Source: Candidatus Nitrosopumilus sp. | GTDB taxonomy: Archaea > Thermoproteota > Nitrososphaeria > Nitrososphaerales > Nitrosopumilaceae | DNA: 64,000 nucleotides | Assembly: GCA_029263475.1 (NCBI GenBank) | Contig: JAJCXK010000056.1 | Location: forward strand, 1-64,000 | Direction of reading: 5' to 3' | Position numbers and translations under genes: made by a program | In this document: one piece after another, positions 30,683 through 41,088 of the stretch | How positions within the stretch are numbered: the stretch's first letter is position 1 | Layout: the number at the start of each line of letters is the position of its first letter | Notes under the pieces: model-generated | Seen by the model: the letters and a program-made list of their open reading frames with translations, nothing else | Database searches by the model: none | Told to the model about the DNA's origin: nothing

Positions 30683-31583
30683 ATGGATAATTTAATCCAT
30701 TTGAGAAACTGTAAAAAAATTTCACTGATCACAGATCTGACTACTGGGGAAATTGCATGCAGTCACTGTGGCGCGGTGGTTCCCGAAATATCTGTGGATG
30801 CAACTTCCCAACCATCACATTCTACTGGTGAAGAATACATGAATAATTCTAGGACTGGACAGAAAATTTCATTAAAAATGGCAGACATGGGGTTGTCGAC
30901 GATCATAGAATCAAAAGATAGGGATTCAACAGGTAGGACTCTTTCGGCAGAAAATAAGAGAATGTTCTACAGGCTAAGGATGTGGGACAGAAACAGCAGG
31001 TTTGCCAACACTAGTCAGTCATACGTGAAGGCGTTTACCTTGCTGGATGGAATAAAAGCAAAGCTAGGACTTTCGAATGTCGTTGTAGAGCAAACTGCAT
31101 ACCTCTTTAGGAAAATAACCTTAAAAAAAATACTTGTCGGTAGATCTACTGTTAGAATGCTATGTGCTACTGTATACATTGCATGCAGGTTGACAAACAC
31201 CCCGAGAACGATTCAGGATGTTGCTGATGCGGGTAACATAAAAAGAAAGCATCTTCAAAGCATCTATCGGTTTCTTTTACAGCAACTTGAGATATATCCT
31301 CAATCATACAGTCCTGTTGAATTTGTAACTCTGATTTCTAGAGTCAAAAGTTTCAGAAAGAACAAAGCGTCATGCACTGAAAATCCTGGCCAAATCAGAG
31401 AAAATTGGCATAACTGCCAGTAAAAATCCCATGGCAATGGATGCTGCGGCCATCTATCTTGCATCATTGGTAAACCAAGAGAAAATTTCTCAAATAAAAA
31501 TTTCAAAGGTTTCGGGAATTAGCTCGGTTACCATTCGTAATAGGGCAAGCGAAATCAAAGAAAGATTGGGAGATGATCTATAG
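30683..31583 (+). pseudogene. tfb: Transcription initiation factor TFB with +1 frameshift at AAAA 31346-31349
   Basis: Cyclin repeats in ORF 30683..31423; C-terminus LKILAKSEKIGITASKNPMAMDAAAIYLASLVNQEKISQIKISKVSGISSVTIRNRASEIKERLGDDL* continues in the +1 frame. Confidence 0.88.
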
Positions 31584-31783
31584 TGGGCAGAACTTGCAAG
31601 GGTCTTTGCATTCGATACAAGGCTGAACCTGTCTCAAACAAAATACGATATAAAATTGGACAAAAGCATTGCACATTTTGTGGTCTGTTCTTGAAAATTG
31701 ATGAGACTAGATGCATATGTTGTAAGGCCGTATTGAGAACAAAGTCAAGAAGCAAGAAAAAGAACCTTGAATTATTTGTTTGA
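31583..31783 (+). CDS. Tiny Cys-rich protein, family member 3
   Basis: MGRTCKGLCIRYKAEPVSNKIRYKIGQKHCTFCGLFLKIDETRCICCKAVLRTKSRSKKK; GTG start overlaps TFB stop. Confidence 0.8.
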   Translation: MGRTCKGLCIRYKAEPVSNKIRYKIGQKHCTFCGLFLKIDETRCICCKAVLRTKSRSKKKNLELFV

Positions 31784-31940
31784 AATTCCTGTGCTATTCT
31801 GAAAATCTCTTTTTGCACAAAAATTGATGCTTAGCTTACACAATTATACATTCTAACTTTTTAAGAGAATTTACTGTGTGTTGAATAAATTTTGATGAAT
31901 GACCCATGTTATGATTTTCCATCAATAGCTAATTTTTCAT

Positions 31941-33071
31941 TCATTTGTTTATCGTACTGGATACTAAAAACAAATCTTCGAACTCATTTTCTGGAAAAAA
32001 ATTCATGACAATTGATTTTTTGATTAGTTCCAAATTTTTACCTGTCACTCTATAGTTATATCCGTCTGAGAAATCCACATTATACATTCTAAATGACTTT
32101 GATTCGTTATTGCTCTCCTCCATGGCCGAACCGCCAATCCTAATTATGGTGTCCTCAATCTGCCAGTATTCCAAGTTTGGTTTTTCAAAATTTGGATAGA
32201 CAATTCCGTTGGCCAATTTTCCGATAGTTATCTCAAAATACCCTGATTTGCCTGGAAAATTAAGATACTTTACAGTCACAGTGTGCCTCTCTGGACTAAT
32301 CTCCGATAGAATATGTCCTCCAAATTCTACTGGGATTGGAGGATAGTCTGGATGATGTTTTGCAAATGATTCGGAAAGAAATGCAGAATTGCTACGTATT
32401 TCCTCCATGGACAGATTCCTCCCATGCCCAATCACTCCGTTTTCAGACGTGGAGAATTTTGGAGGATTCACATACATCTTGCCGTTATCGTCCGTTGACA
32501 AATCAAGGTGTGGCAGTGCGGTAAGTGCTGTGGAACGATGTATCGCACCATATGTCATTGCTCCGTCTATCACCCTGTACATGGCTCCCTGGCACGGATT
32601 CTCTATTCTTTGCCGTCCCTCATTTGGCCAATACCTTACACTGCATGAATCATCCAGCGATTTTGCACTGTATGCCCTGAATGCAGAAGTATCGTTTGCA
32701 GAACCCCCCATCCATTCGGGCAATCTAATCAGCATGAATGGCTTGTACGTGTCTGTCTCTTTGGATGGGTCTGGATAGTAAAATATCTCCACGCTATTGG
32801 GCTTCATCGTTTTAATTTGAATTGAATTGTCCGTTGTATTGGAATCTTCTCTTGCTGTGTTGGTTAAGATCGGAACCATGCACATATCACCATTACGCTT
32901 TCCGCCGCTATCTTGGCATATTTTGTCAAGTGTCTGGGAATCATATGCAAGCAATGACATCGTTCCCAACGCGACAGTAATGGAAATCATTGCCAAAATC
33001 TTTACATTCAATTTCCATGATCTGATACCTGCATCAGTCTGCCTGATTCCTTTTCTAGTATTTTGGAACAT
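31941..33071 (-). CDS. Membrane-anchored secreted hypothetical protein
   Basis: Long ORF, N-terminal TM helix. Confidence 0.75.
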   Translation of the reverse strand: MFQNTRKGIRQTDAGIRSWKLNVKILAMISITVALGTMSLLAYDSQTLDKICQDSGGKRNGDMCMVPILTNTAREDSNTTDNSIQIKTMKPNSVEIFYYPDPSKETDTYKPFMLIRLPEWMGGSANDTSAFRAYSAKSLDDSCSVRYWPNEGRQRIENPCQGAMYRVIDGAMTYGAIHRSTALTALPHLDLSTDDNGKMYVNPPKFSTSENGVIGHGRNLSMEEIRSNSAFLSESFAKHHPDYPPIPVEFGGHILSEISPERHTVTVKYLNFPGKSGYFEITIGKLANGIVYPNFEKPNLEYWQIEDTIIRIGGSAMEESNNESKSFRMYNVDFSDGYNYRVTGKNLELIKKSIVMNFFPENEFEDLFLVSSTINK

Positions 33072-33077
33072 ATTTTG

Positions 33078-33272
33078 TCAGTATCCCCATTTTCGTTCCA
33101 ATTGCTTTCCTCCGCATGAGCACTCGTTGGATTCTTTCCAATGCTCGTCACAGAACCTGGTGGAGCAGTGGGGACATCTATGAGTTTCCAATTTTACCTC
33201 TTTGTGATATTCTTCAGGCAATCCTGTATTCTCTCCAATGCAAAACTCACAGTATTTTCCCATTACTGACAC
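33078..33272 (-). CDS. AN1-like zinc-finger protein
   Basis: HRCPHCSTRFCDEHWKESNECSC. Confidence 0.75.
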   Translation of the reverse strand: MSVMGKYCEFCIGENTGLPEEYHKEVKLETHRCPHCSTRFCDEHWKESNECSCGGKQLERKWGY

Positions 33273-33285
33273 CCGTACTTAAAAA

Positions 33286-33435
33286 TCATTTTTCCAGTAA
33301 AACCTCGTGGCATTCTACCTTGAAAAATGTTCCACATGCCGCATATACCAAAAGAAATGCGACTGTAGAAAATATTATGAAAAGCACCATTTGCTCTTTG
33401 AAACTTAATTTCATTCTATGCCAAATCCGTTTCAT
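33286..33435 (-). CDS. Small single-TM protein (49 aa or 42 aa); not in ORF track
   Basis: MKRIWHRMKLSFKEQMVLFIIFSTVAFLLVYAACGTFFKVECHEVLLEK. Confidence 0.5.
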   Translation of the reverse strand: MKRIWHRMKLSFKEQMVLFIIFSTVAFLLVYAACGTFFKVECHEVLLEK

Positions 33436-33559
33436 TTACAGTTTAATTCATTTACAATCTTTGTGATCCATGTGAATTCAGATGATCCTTTTTTTATTTT
33501 CACAAAACAAACAGGATCTTATTTTTGGGTGTTGACTTGCACCATCGTGATGTTCTGAT

Positions 33560-33742
33560 CTAGTCCTCTTTGTCTATTTTCTTATTGTCTTCATCAATTT
33601 TTTTATTGTCTTCATCAACATCTTCCTCAAAAAGTCCGGGATTCTCTTTTTGTGCCTTCTTCATCAGTTCCTTGAACGTGTCCGGATCATCCTTTTGAAG
33701 TTCAAGCAATAATTTTCCTATAGATTCATCAAGATTACTCAT
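33560..33742 (-). CDS. Small acidic protein with duplicated DEDNKKI
   Basis: ORF; 21-bp tandem duplication at the C-terminus. Confidence 0.5.
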   Translation of the reverse strand: MSNLDESIGKLLLELQKDDPDTFKELMKKAQKENPGLFEEDVDEDNKKIDEDNKKIDKED

Positions 33743-33819
33743 CTGCTTGAATCATGTTCATGGTCTTTTTGAACATTTCCTCAAGAATGTGCCACTAGCA
33801 GTTAAATTCTTCAAAATTC

Positions 33820-34656
33820 ATGCATAATTGTTTGAAATTTCTTACCAGTGGTAAAGTAAAGGATCTATATGATGTGGACAAAGACCACTTGCTGTTTAAT
33901 TTTTCAGACAGGGTATCTGCATTTGATGTCAAATTCAAGCAGGATATTCCGCGCAAGGGTGAGGTGCTGTGCAAGTTTGCAGAGTTTTGGTTCAACGAAC
34001 TGTCTGTAACGAATCATTTTATCCGAAGAGAATCAGATAACGAGATTGTAGTAAAAAAGATGAAAATGCTTCCTATGGAATGCGTGGTCAGGGGATACTT
34101 TTACGGTAGCCTGATAGGCAGGTGGAAGAATGGAGATGTATCCGTTCCTAAAGGAACTGACACCACACTGGCAGCAAAGCTTCCAGAACCTGTATTTGAT
34201 CCTACCACGAAATCTGAACACGACATTCCGATTGACAAATCTGGTGCATTGGAGATGAATTTGGTAACTGAGGAACAATATGATTGGCTTGAATCCACAT
34301 CCATTGACATTTACAAGAAGATGGCAAAAATTGCAGATGATGCAGGATTCATCTTGGCTGATTTGAAACTTGAATTTGGAGTGTTGGATGGTGTTATCAC
34401 TCTGGGTGACTCGATTGGACCTGATGAATACAGGCTATGGCCAAAGTCCTCTTATGAGATTGGAAAGATACAGGACGCATATGACAAGCAGCTATTGCGC
34501 GATTGGCTTTCTGCAAACGGATTTCAAAAGCAATTCGATGATGACCGTATCTCTGGAAAAGAACCTGTCGCCCCACTTATCCCGCAAGAGATCATCTCAA
34601 AGATGACTCAAAGATACGTAGCTGCATATGAGAAACTCACTGGCGACAAGATTTAG
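33820..34656 (+). CDS. purC: SAICAR synthetase PurC
   Basis: SGKVKDLYDVDKDHLLFNFSDRVSAFDV; MLPMECVVRGYFYGS. Confidence 0.96.
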   Translation: MHNCLKFLTSGKVKDLYDVDKDHLLFNFSDRVSAFDVKFKQDIPRKGEVLCKFAEFWFNELSVTNHFIRRESDNEIVVKKMKMLPMECVVRGYFYGSLIGRWKNGDVSVPKGTDTTLAAKLPEPVFDPTTKSEHDIPIDKSGALEMNLVTEEQYDWLESTSIDIYKKMAKIADDAGFILADLKLEFGVLDGVITLGDSIGPDEYRLWPKSSYEIGKIQDAYDKQLLRDWLSANGFQKQFDDDRISGKEPVAPLIPQEIISKMTQRYVAAYEKLTGDKI

Positions 34657-34909
34657 CTTTTGAATGACATGCAGATGCATGTTTCTGACATATTGTTGCC
34701 TTAGAGATCATGCAAATCTGATTGTGCCAGTTAATTTCGTCACATTTTTCTATTTTATGCATAACGCTATTGGTTCAACTCGATTTTGATTTTTGAATCC
34801 TTTGCAAACGCTGTCATGATGGCCGTTTTGGGACATTGTTTTTTTGATTTCCTCTTTTTTTGATATTTTTTGATTTTTTCAAATGCCATGTCATATTTTT
34901 CCCATTCTT

Positions 34910-34991
34910 ACCATTCCAATCATAGCGGTATCATTGCAATCGAGTGCATTACCATTCCAATCATAGCGGTATCATTGCAATCAAGTGCATT
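34910..34991. repeat. 41-bp tandem duplication (2 copies, one mismatch)
   Basis: accattccaatcatagcggtatcattgcaatcgagtgcatt / ...atcaagtgcatt. Confidence 0.95.
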
Positions 34992-35123
34992 ACGATGTCG
35001 GTAGTATCTGTAAAGCAATTATGATGCCTGTCTGATGTTGTTAATAGTAAAGAAAAATTGATGCGATTAGACAAAAAAATATGATACGAGGATCTTTTAG
35101 ATCAGATTGAAAGGTAATTCTGT

Positions 35124-35627
35124 ATGTCAACCCTGCTAGAAAAGCAAATCAAAGTTAATCGTACTGTTACGACAAATATCGGACAAGCACGTGCAATAGA
35201 AGATCCTGCACGCGCAAAAATTGTAGAAATCTTGTATCATCAGGCATTGTCAGCTGATCAGATTACCACCGCTTTAAAAAAGGCGGGATTCAAAAAAGCA
35301 CTCACAACCGTACGTCATCATTTGGAAATTCTAAAACAATCTGGATTAATTGAAATAGTGAGAATTGAAGAGTCCCGTGGTGCCATAACAAAATTCTATG
35401 GCACGTCAACTAAATTATTGGATTTTCAAACTCCGCTGGATTTTGATTCTACGTATTCTAAAATTATCACTAACACATCGGCAAAAATTGAAAAAATCCT
35501 AAAAGGTCTAACTCCAAAAACCAGTAAATCAAAAGGAAAAAAATCTGAAGAATATTCCCAATACCTTGTGATGGAAATAATGAATCGTGCAATGACGAAT
35601 GTTCTTGAAAAATCTGGTGGAAAGTAA
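35124..35627 (+). CDS. ArsR-like winged-helix transcriptional regulator
   Basis: EDPARAKIVEILYHQALSADQITTALKKAGFKKALTTVRHHLEILKQSGLIEI. Confidence 0.88.
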   Translation: MSTLLEKQIKVNRTVTTNIGQARAIEDPARAKIVEILYHQALSADQITTALKKAGFKKALTTVRHHLEILKQSGLIEIVRIEESRGAITKFYGTSTKLLDFQTPLDFDSTYSKIITNTSAKIEKILKGLTPKTSKSKGKKSEEYSQYLVMEIMNRAMTNVLEKSGGK

Positions 35628-35779
35628 ACCTGACTCTGGACCTGTGACTTAATGTGGTGGCAGAATCTGTTTGAATCCTGATTTGAAAAATCTAAATCTA
35701 ACTATTTCAATTCCAAACACGCGTTTTCATCTAGCGATTGGGGAAAACCGTTATCAACGGTTGGATGTGACTGTTATCT

Positions 35780-36184
35780 ATGAATGAAAAAGCTGCAGGA
35801 TTATTTTCTGAAAAAAACCTTGTCTATTTAGCCACTGTAATGAATGACGGTGCACCTCAGGTATCTCCAGTTTGGGCAAACTATGAAGATGAACATATTT
35901 TGATAAACACAGCTGAAGGGAGAATAAAACACAAAAATGTCCTGCGAGATCCACGTGTTGCTGTATCTGTAACTGCAATTGATAATCCTCTTGATATGGT
36001 CACAATTCGCGGTATTGTAGTGGATTTGATTCCTGATTATGAATACAAGCATGCAGACAAACTCACTTTGCAGTATATGGGCCGAGAACACTATCCTTTC
36101 AAGCGTGATGATGAAAAGCGAGTTATTCTTAAAATCAAACCTGACCAAGTCTTTGTTTTACCTGAATTAAAGATGTCAGGCTAG
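35780..36184 (+). CDS. PPOX-class (F420/FMN-binding) pyridoxamine 5'-phosphate oxidase-like protein
   Basis: NLVYLATVMNDGAPQVSPVWANYEDEHILINTAEGRIKHKNVLRDPRVAVS. Confidence 0.93.
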   Translation: MNEKAAGLFSEKNLVYLATVMNDGAPQVSPVWANYEDEHILINTAEGRIKHKNVLRDPRVAVSVTAIDNPLDMVTIRGIVVDLIPDYEYKHADKLTLQYMGREHYPFKRDDEKRVILKIKPDQVFVLPELKMSG

Positions 36185-36334
36185 TAATTTAGAATATTGC
36201 TAAATTCGAATTTAGAAATATAATAAATTTAACAAGGTAATTCAAAAATAACTATGACTGGTCTTAGTGTGAAGTCTTAGAGATGATTTTATTCAAGTTA
36301 TTTTGATTGGTATTTTTTAAATAATCTCTATTTT

Positions 36335-36823
36335 TTATTCGCAGTTTGTCAAACAGATGGAAGCCGTATCTACTGTCGATTGATCTTTTTGTGGACGAAT
36401 GACAATCTTGTATTGACTTTCCTCGTCAAACTCAATATCAAACTGTGTGGTGATCTCTACTGGCTTGTTCGGATCTAGGCCTACCATGAGGAGGTCTTTG
36501 GAAGAAAATTCACCGTAAACTGCCTTGTGTTTTAGATCTTTTTCATCTATGAGATAAAATTGTCCTCCTGAAAGTAGTGTTTTATCCTCGCTGACGTTCT
36601 TTGCTGTTACTCCGATCATCACAAAAGTATTTTCTGGGACCGTCTCTTTGTCTCCTCCGTGTGTTCCTTCAAATGTGATAACGTATTCGACTGGGCCAAC
36701 TTTGACCGTTTCTCCTGTGACTGTTTCTATGTAGTTTGTTTGATACTGCGTATACGTGAACATTGCAAGTGACATCGATACTATGATTGCTCCAATTACA
36801 ATAATTAATCCAAAATTTGCCAA
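36335..36823 (-). CDS. Membrane-anchored DUF4352-like protein
   Basis: N-terminal TM; NTFVMIGVTAKNVSEDKTLLSGGQFYLIDE. Confidence 0.6.
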   Translation of the reverse strand: MANFGLIIVIGAIIVSMSLAMFTYTQYQTNYIETVTGETVKVGPVEYVITFEGTHGGDKETVPENTFVMIGVTAKNVSEDKTLLSGGQFYLIDEKDLKHKAVYGEFSSKDLLMVGLDPNKPVEITTQFDIEFDEESQYKIVIRPQKDQSTVDTASICLTNCE

Positions 36824-36999
36824 TTTATCGGATTTTACAAAATCAAGTATATAGACGACTCGATCAGTCTGTCATGATAATTTCTATAATGTGGATAATT
36901 CGTCTTTTTATCTGGAAAATCCTTATTTTACTTAAACATTTTAATTTTTTTGATAGAATTTCTACAAATTCTTAATTATGTCTGAAATAACACTTTCTA

Positions 37000-38010
37000 G
37001 TGGCAAAATTTCATTCTGTTTCAATTTTAATGCTATTTGTAATAATTTCAATGTCTGTTATTTCAGGCATCTTTTCTAACCAAAACAATGTTGCATTTGC
37101 CCAGGAAAAGAGTCTAAAAGAAATTGATGTGTTTACTGGAGAATGGTGCGATCCTGACGGGTTGGAAACTCCCAAGATAATCCATATTGGAATCCTGCTT
37201 AACAACATTGGCAAAATAGACATGAAGGCGGGAGAATATGAGGCTGACTTTTGATATGTAATTTGGTCTGATGATGTAAATTTCATAGAGGATGGGTTGC
37301 CTCCTGTGGGCTTTCCAAACGGGTTTGTAAAACAAATTTCGTCTGAGTATATCGAAGAGCACTATTATGAAGTAAGAATGATTGGCATGTTTTTTGCAAA
37401 TATGGACCTGAGTTTGTTTCCATTTGAAACAATCCCCTTGACAATAGAGGTGGAACCTGACACTCCATGCTATACTGATTCCATAGTTTTTGAATATGAT
37501 GCAGATACAAGCGGTGTTGATTCCAGGGCATATGTTCCTGGATGGACTATGAAAAATGCCTCGTTTGAATCGATGGAGCATTACTATGAGGGATATGACT
37601 TGACATATGCCCGATTTGTTGCTCAGTTTGATATTGAAAGGCCCATGACCAGCTCAATTATGAACATACTGTTTCCAGTAATCATGATCTCTGCCCTGTC
37701 CATGATGGTATTTTGGATACCTGAGAATTACACTCCTAGGATTTACCTGTCAGCACCACTTTTACTTGCCTTGGTGTATCTTCATACGGGTGCCATGAAG
37801 GATCTTCCGCCATTGGCATATCTTACAATCTATGACAAGGTAATGTTCATTAATTTTGCATTGTTTGCAAATACGATACTTTCACTTGCAATACAGATGA
37901 GATTACATGTACATGGAAATGAACTGTTGATCAGAAGGGTTAACCGCATTCAACGATATCTGATTCCTGTAATTGCAGGTGTTCTAGGATTGATTCTGTG
38001 GAATCTGTAA
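37000..38010 (+). pseudogene. Pentameric ligand-gated ion channel (Cys-loop)-like protein with in-frame TGA at 37252-37254
   Basis: ORFs 37000..37254 and 37297..38010 share one frame (EADF*YVIWSDDVNF...); C-terminal TM bundle SSIMNILFPVIMISALSMMVFWIPENYTPRIYLSAPLLLAL. Confidence 0.78.
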
Positions 38011-38829
38011 TTATTTAAGTATCTAGAAATGTAAAATAACATTCATTCTGTTTTTCGCAAGTTTGGAGGTGATAAATCTCCACAACATTCTCTAATCTAA
38101 AACTCAAGTCTTGATTTTTGGTCATTTATTTTCAATATGTGGGGGGTTTAGCTATTGTGACTGGTGATGATTGACTGGGTATGTTGTATTGACATACCGT
38201 GGTGGAATTATGTTTGCATTTTGTATCTAGGCACAAGTGTCGTACCCCCCCCAAAAAAGAATATTTTTGAAAATACCGCTATGTGACTAAACCCTGTATT
38301 TTTCATGGGGGGTTTAACACTTAGGCTCGGTTTTACAAAATTACAAGTTTTGAAAAATTTTCCGAATATTTTATGACTTTACATCATACGTTAAAAACAA
38401 CCTGAGTAGGAATGTACTTTACTAATCCAACTAGTCCATGCTAATTCATTTACCATTCATTCATCTGTTTGAAAACATGTTTTTTGTATGTGATTTTACA
38501 AAAATTGGGATTTGTTGTACTTGTTGAACATGTATTCTTTATAGGATGGATGGATATCGTATCAAACACCCCTCCCTTTTCACATGTAATTCATGTATGT
38601 TAGGGATCAAATTTCACAAAATGTCCATATGAGTTTAAATTTCCCAACTTTGTTTATGAATTTGCACTTTCTATGAATAATGACTTGGAATATTTTATTA
38701 GTTATTTGAGGTGTATTGACAGATTCTAATTCAAACGATTATCTAGTTTGTTTTGGTCTTTGCTTGCCTGCGTATTAGATATTTTTTCATCCTATTTTTT
38801 GTGATAAAACTGATAATTCATTAGTTTTT

Positions 38830-39288
38830 TTAAAATGTTTTTAATAGAAATCTGGATGTCTGATCATATTTTTCTGAAACACTGTCGATTGCTTCTAACA
38901 TGGTTTGTTGGTTGATATTTTCTTTATCATCTAAAACGACATAAACTCCAATTTTTTGCTTTCCGTCTTCTGTGATGATTTTGTTAATTACTTGAATTGA
39001 ATAGCAAAAATCAGCAACTTTTTTCTCAAATTTTTCTTTTTCTGTAACGTTAAATCCCAAATATCTTGAAATTTGACTGTTTTTCATTACCACTTTTGCA
39101 CCTATCACTAGTATTCCTGGCTGTCCTTTCGGTTCAAATACTTCTACGGGAATTCCATACTGTCCTGCATGTTTTATTAGAATTTGAAACGCATTTTCGG
39201 GATTTTTTATTTCTTCACATGATAAGCCCTCATGAATCATCCATCTTTCCACGTTGTCTCGCATTCTGGATATGCCCATAGAACACAT
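38830..39288 (-). CDS. Archaeal conserved hypothetical (DUF2299-like)
   Basis: ORF; alpha/beta pattern. Confidence 0.65.
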   Translation of the reverse strand: MCSMGISRMRDNVERWMIHEGLSCEEIKNPENAFQILIKHAGQYGIPVEVFEPKGQPGILVIGAKVVMKNSQISRYLGFNVTEKEKFEKKVADFCYSIQVINKIITEDGKQKIGVYVVLDDKENINQQTMLEAIDSVSEKYDQTSRFLLKTF

Positions 39289-39406
39289 GATGAACTAGTT
39301 CTATATGATTCTAAATTCAAATGATCAAGGTCCTAAATTTACATTATTTCTAAATTCGAATTTAGACATATCTTTTTTCTATATGTTAAACACAAATTGT
39401 TCCTTA

Positions 39407-39634
39407 TTAGATATTTACGTTAAAACCTGAATCTAAATCTGGAATGGATGCTGCAATCACAATATTGAGTATGATTCCAATTACCATGAAAATTAATCCT
39501 AGGTACAGACAATTTTTTGCCTTTTGAGGATCATTTTGTCTTAAAATAAAAAATGCGATTATCCCTCCTATCATTCCAAAGAATATTGGTAGCAAAAACC
39601 ACGCATTACTTTTGGGTTTGTTTGAGTGTGACAT
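39407..39634 (-). CDS. Small two-TM membrane protein
   Basis: Two hydrophobic helices. Confidence 0.7.
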   Translation of the reverse strand: MSHSNKPKSNAWFLLPIFFGMIGGIIAFFILRQNDPQKAKNCLYLGLIFMVIGIILNIVIAASIPDLDSGFNVNI

Positions 39635-39643
39635 GTTCTTTTT

Positions 39644-39892
39644 TTATTTTGCTATGATTGCTTTTTTTTGTAATTGTGTGATTTCGATTTCAACTGTCTC
39701 TAATGGATCTTCAACTTGATTACGTTTAATCGAGAACATTTTAGGTTTTTCAAAGTCCTCTGTACAGTCTGGACATGCATAAACAAGTACCCTGTGTTCG
39801 TTAGGAGCTTTGGGATTGGATAATCGTGGATAATACACTAGTCTTGCCCCACAATCCACACAATACCTGTTGGCCCTTCTAGTTCTGACCAA
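39644..39892 (-). CDS. Zinc-ribbon protein
   Basis: YCVDCGARLVYYPR...YACPDCTEDF. Confidence 0.75.
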   Translation of the reverse strand: MVRTRRANRYCVDCGARLVYYPRLSNPKAPNEHRVLVYACPDCTEDFEKPKMFSIKRNQVEDPLETVEIEITQLQKKAIIAK

Positions 39893-40083
39893 TGTGAACC
39901 TCCTGCATCGTTATAGATATGCGATCATCTATTAGATCTGTATTGTCTAATAGTGTAAACCAATTACTGTTAACCTATCTATATTTCTAATTTCGAATTT
40001 TGAAATATTCTAAATTCCTCTCAATCTGATTTATCTTTGATGCTAACAAAATGGATTTTGAATCTTTAATTTGAAAAGTAAGC

Positions 40084-40156
40084 GCCTCCCACCAGACTTG
40101 AACTGGTGACCATCCGATTAACAGTCGGATGCTCTACCACGCTGAGCTAGGGAGGC
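40084..40156 (-). tRNA. tRNA-Asn (anticodon GTT)
   Basis: GCCTCCC/GGGAGGC acceptor stem, TAGCTCAGCGTGGTAGAGCA D arm, CTGTTAA anticodon loop, GGTTCAAGTC-type T arm. Confidence 0.96.
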
Positions 40157-40226
40157 ACAAGTTTGTACCTTGGTAAAAGTGATTTAATCTTTGCGACTAC
40201 TTCATTTGGTCTGATTTCATTAAAAC

Positions 40227-40514
40227 TTAGCCAAATTTGGCAAAAAATTCTTTAATGTCTTTTGAATGTTTTTCAACCAGTTCTATGATCTCTAAATGCT
40301 CTTCTGCAGATGGTTCTCTTTGATGCACAATTTGAAATGCACTGAGTGCAGAACCTACCATCTCGCCAACAAAAAATCCACACAAAAAATCCCCGATGCT
40401 TGAACAATCCCATATCTGTCCTACACGTGGCGATGCTCCTGATTTTTTGTATAGATCTAATGTCTGAACAATTAATTCTGTTGTTTGTTTGGCAAATTCA
40501 GGATCAAGAGTCAT
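40227..40514 (-). CDS. Conserved hypothetical protein
   Basis: ORF. Confidence 0.65.
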   Translation of the reverse strand: MTLDPEFAKQTTELIVQTLDLYKKSGASPRVGQIWDCSSIGDFLCGFFVGEMVGSALSAFQIVHQREPSAEEHLEIIELVEKHSKDIKEFFAKFG

Positions 40515-40524
40515 TGGGAAAAAT

Positions 40525-41088
40525 TTACTTCAATTTTTCTTGACCTTTCATTTTCTCAAACACGTAAATACCATCTAAGAAAACTCTATGATCTTTGTTT
40601 TTAACCTTGGTTTTTAGTTCAATATTTGCCGCAGTTTGTGTAATGTCTGTCCAAACTTCGCCTGTAAGAATTACGTCTTCTCCTTTTGGTACGACTTTTG
40701 TGTTTCCAACAATATGTGTGGATCTTGGTGCACGTTCACCTTGGAAATTCTCAATTAAGATTTTTTTACCATCTACTTTCACTGTGATTGGAAAGTGCGC
40801 ATACACAACTTTCATTTTGATTGTGTATCCTATGATCAACCCTTCACAGATATTTCTAATAATTGATCTTGCTGTATGTAAGATTGCATAATCTCTTTTT
40901 TTCATATTAATTGTTTTCAGGAGTATTTTACCTTCTTCAATTTTAATATTTACTGGAATGCTTCTGAAGCTCTTGTGCGTTTTACCTAAAGGTCCAACAA
41001 ATGACAGCATATGCTTAGTTAGCGTTACCTTTACTCCTTCCGGAATATCTACCTGATCTTCAAATTTACTTAATTGCTCAGTAGACAT
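40525..41088 (-). CDS. rplF: Ribosomal protein L6
   Basis: IPEGVKVTLTKHMLSFVGPLGKTHKSF; operon context. Confidence 0.96.
   Translation of the reverse strand: MSTEQLSKFEDQVDIPEGVKVTLTKHMLSFVGPLGKTHKSFRSIPVNIKIEEGKILLKTINMKKRDYAILHTARSIIRNICEGLIIGYTIKMKVVYAHFPITVKVDGKKILIENFQGERAPRSTHIVGNTKVVPKGEDVILTGEVWTDITQTAANIELKTKVKNKDHRVFLDGIYVFEKMKGQEKLK

Noticed and set aside
34910-34991. CRISPR array
   Set aside because: Only two abutting copies with no spacer; a tandem duplication, not a CRISPR.
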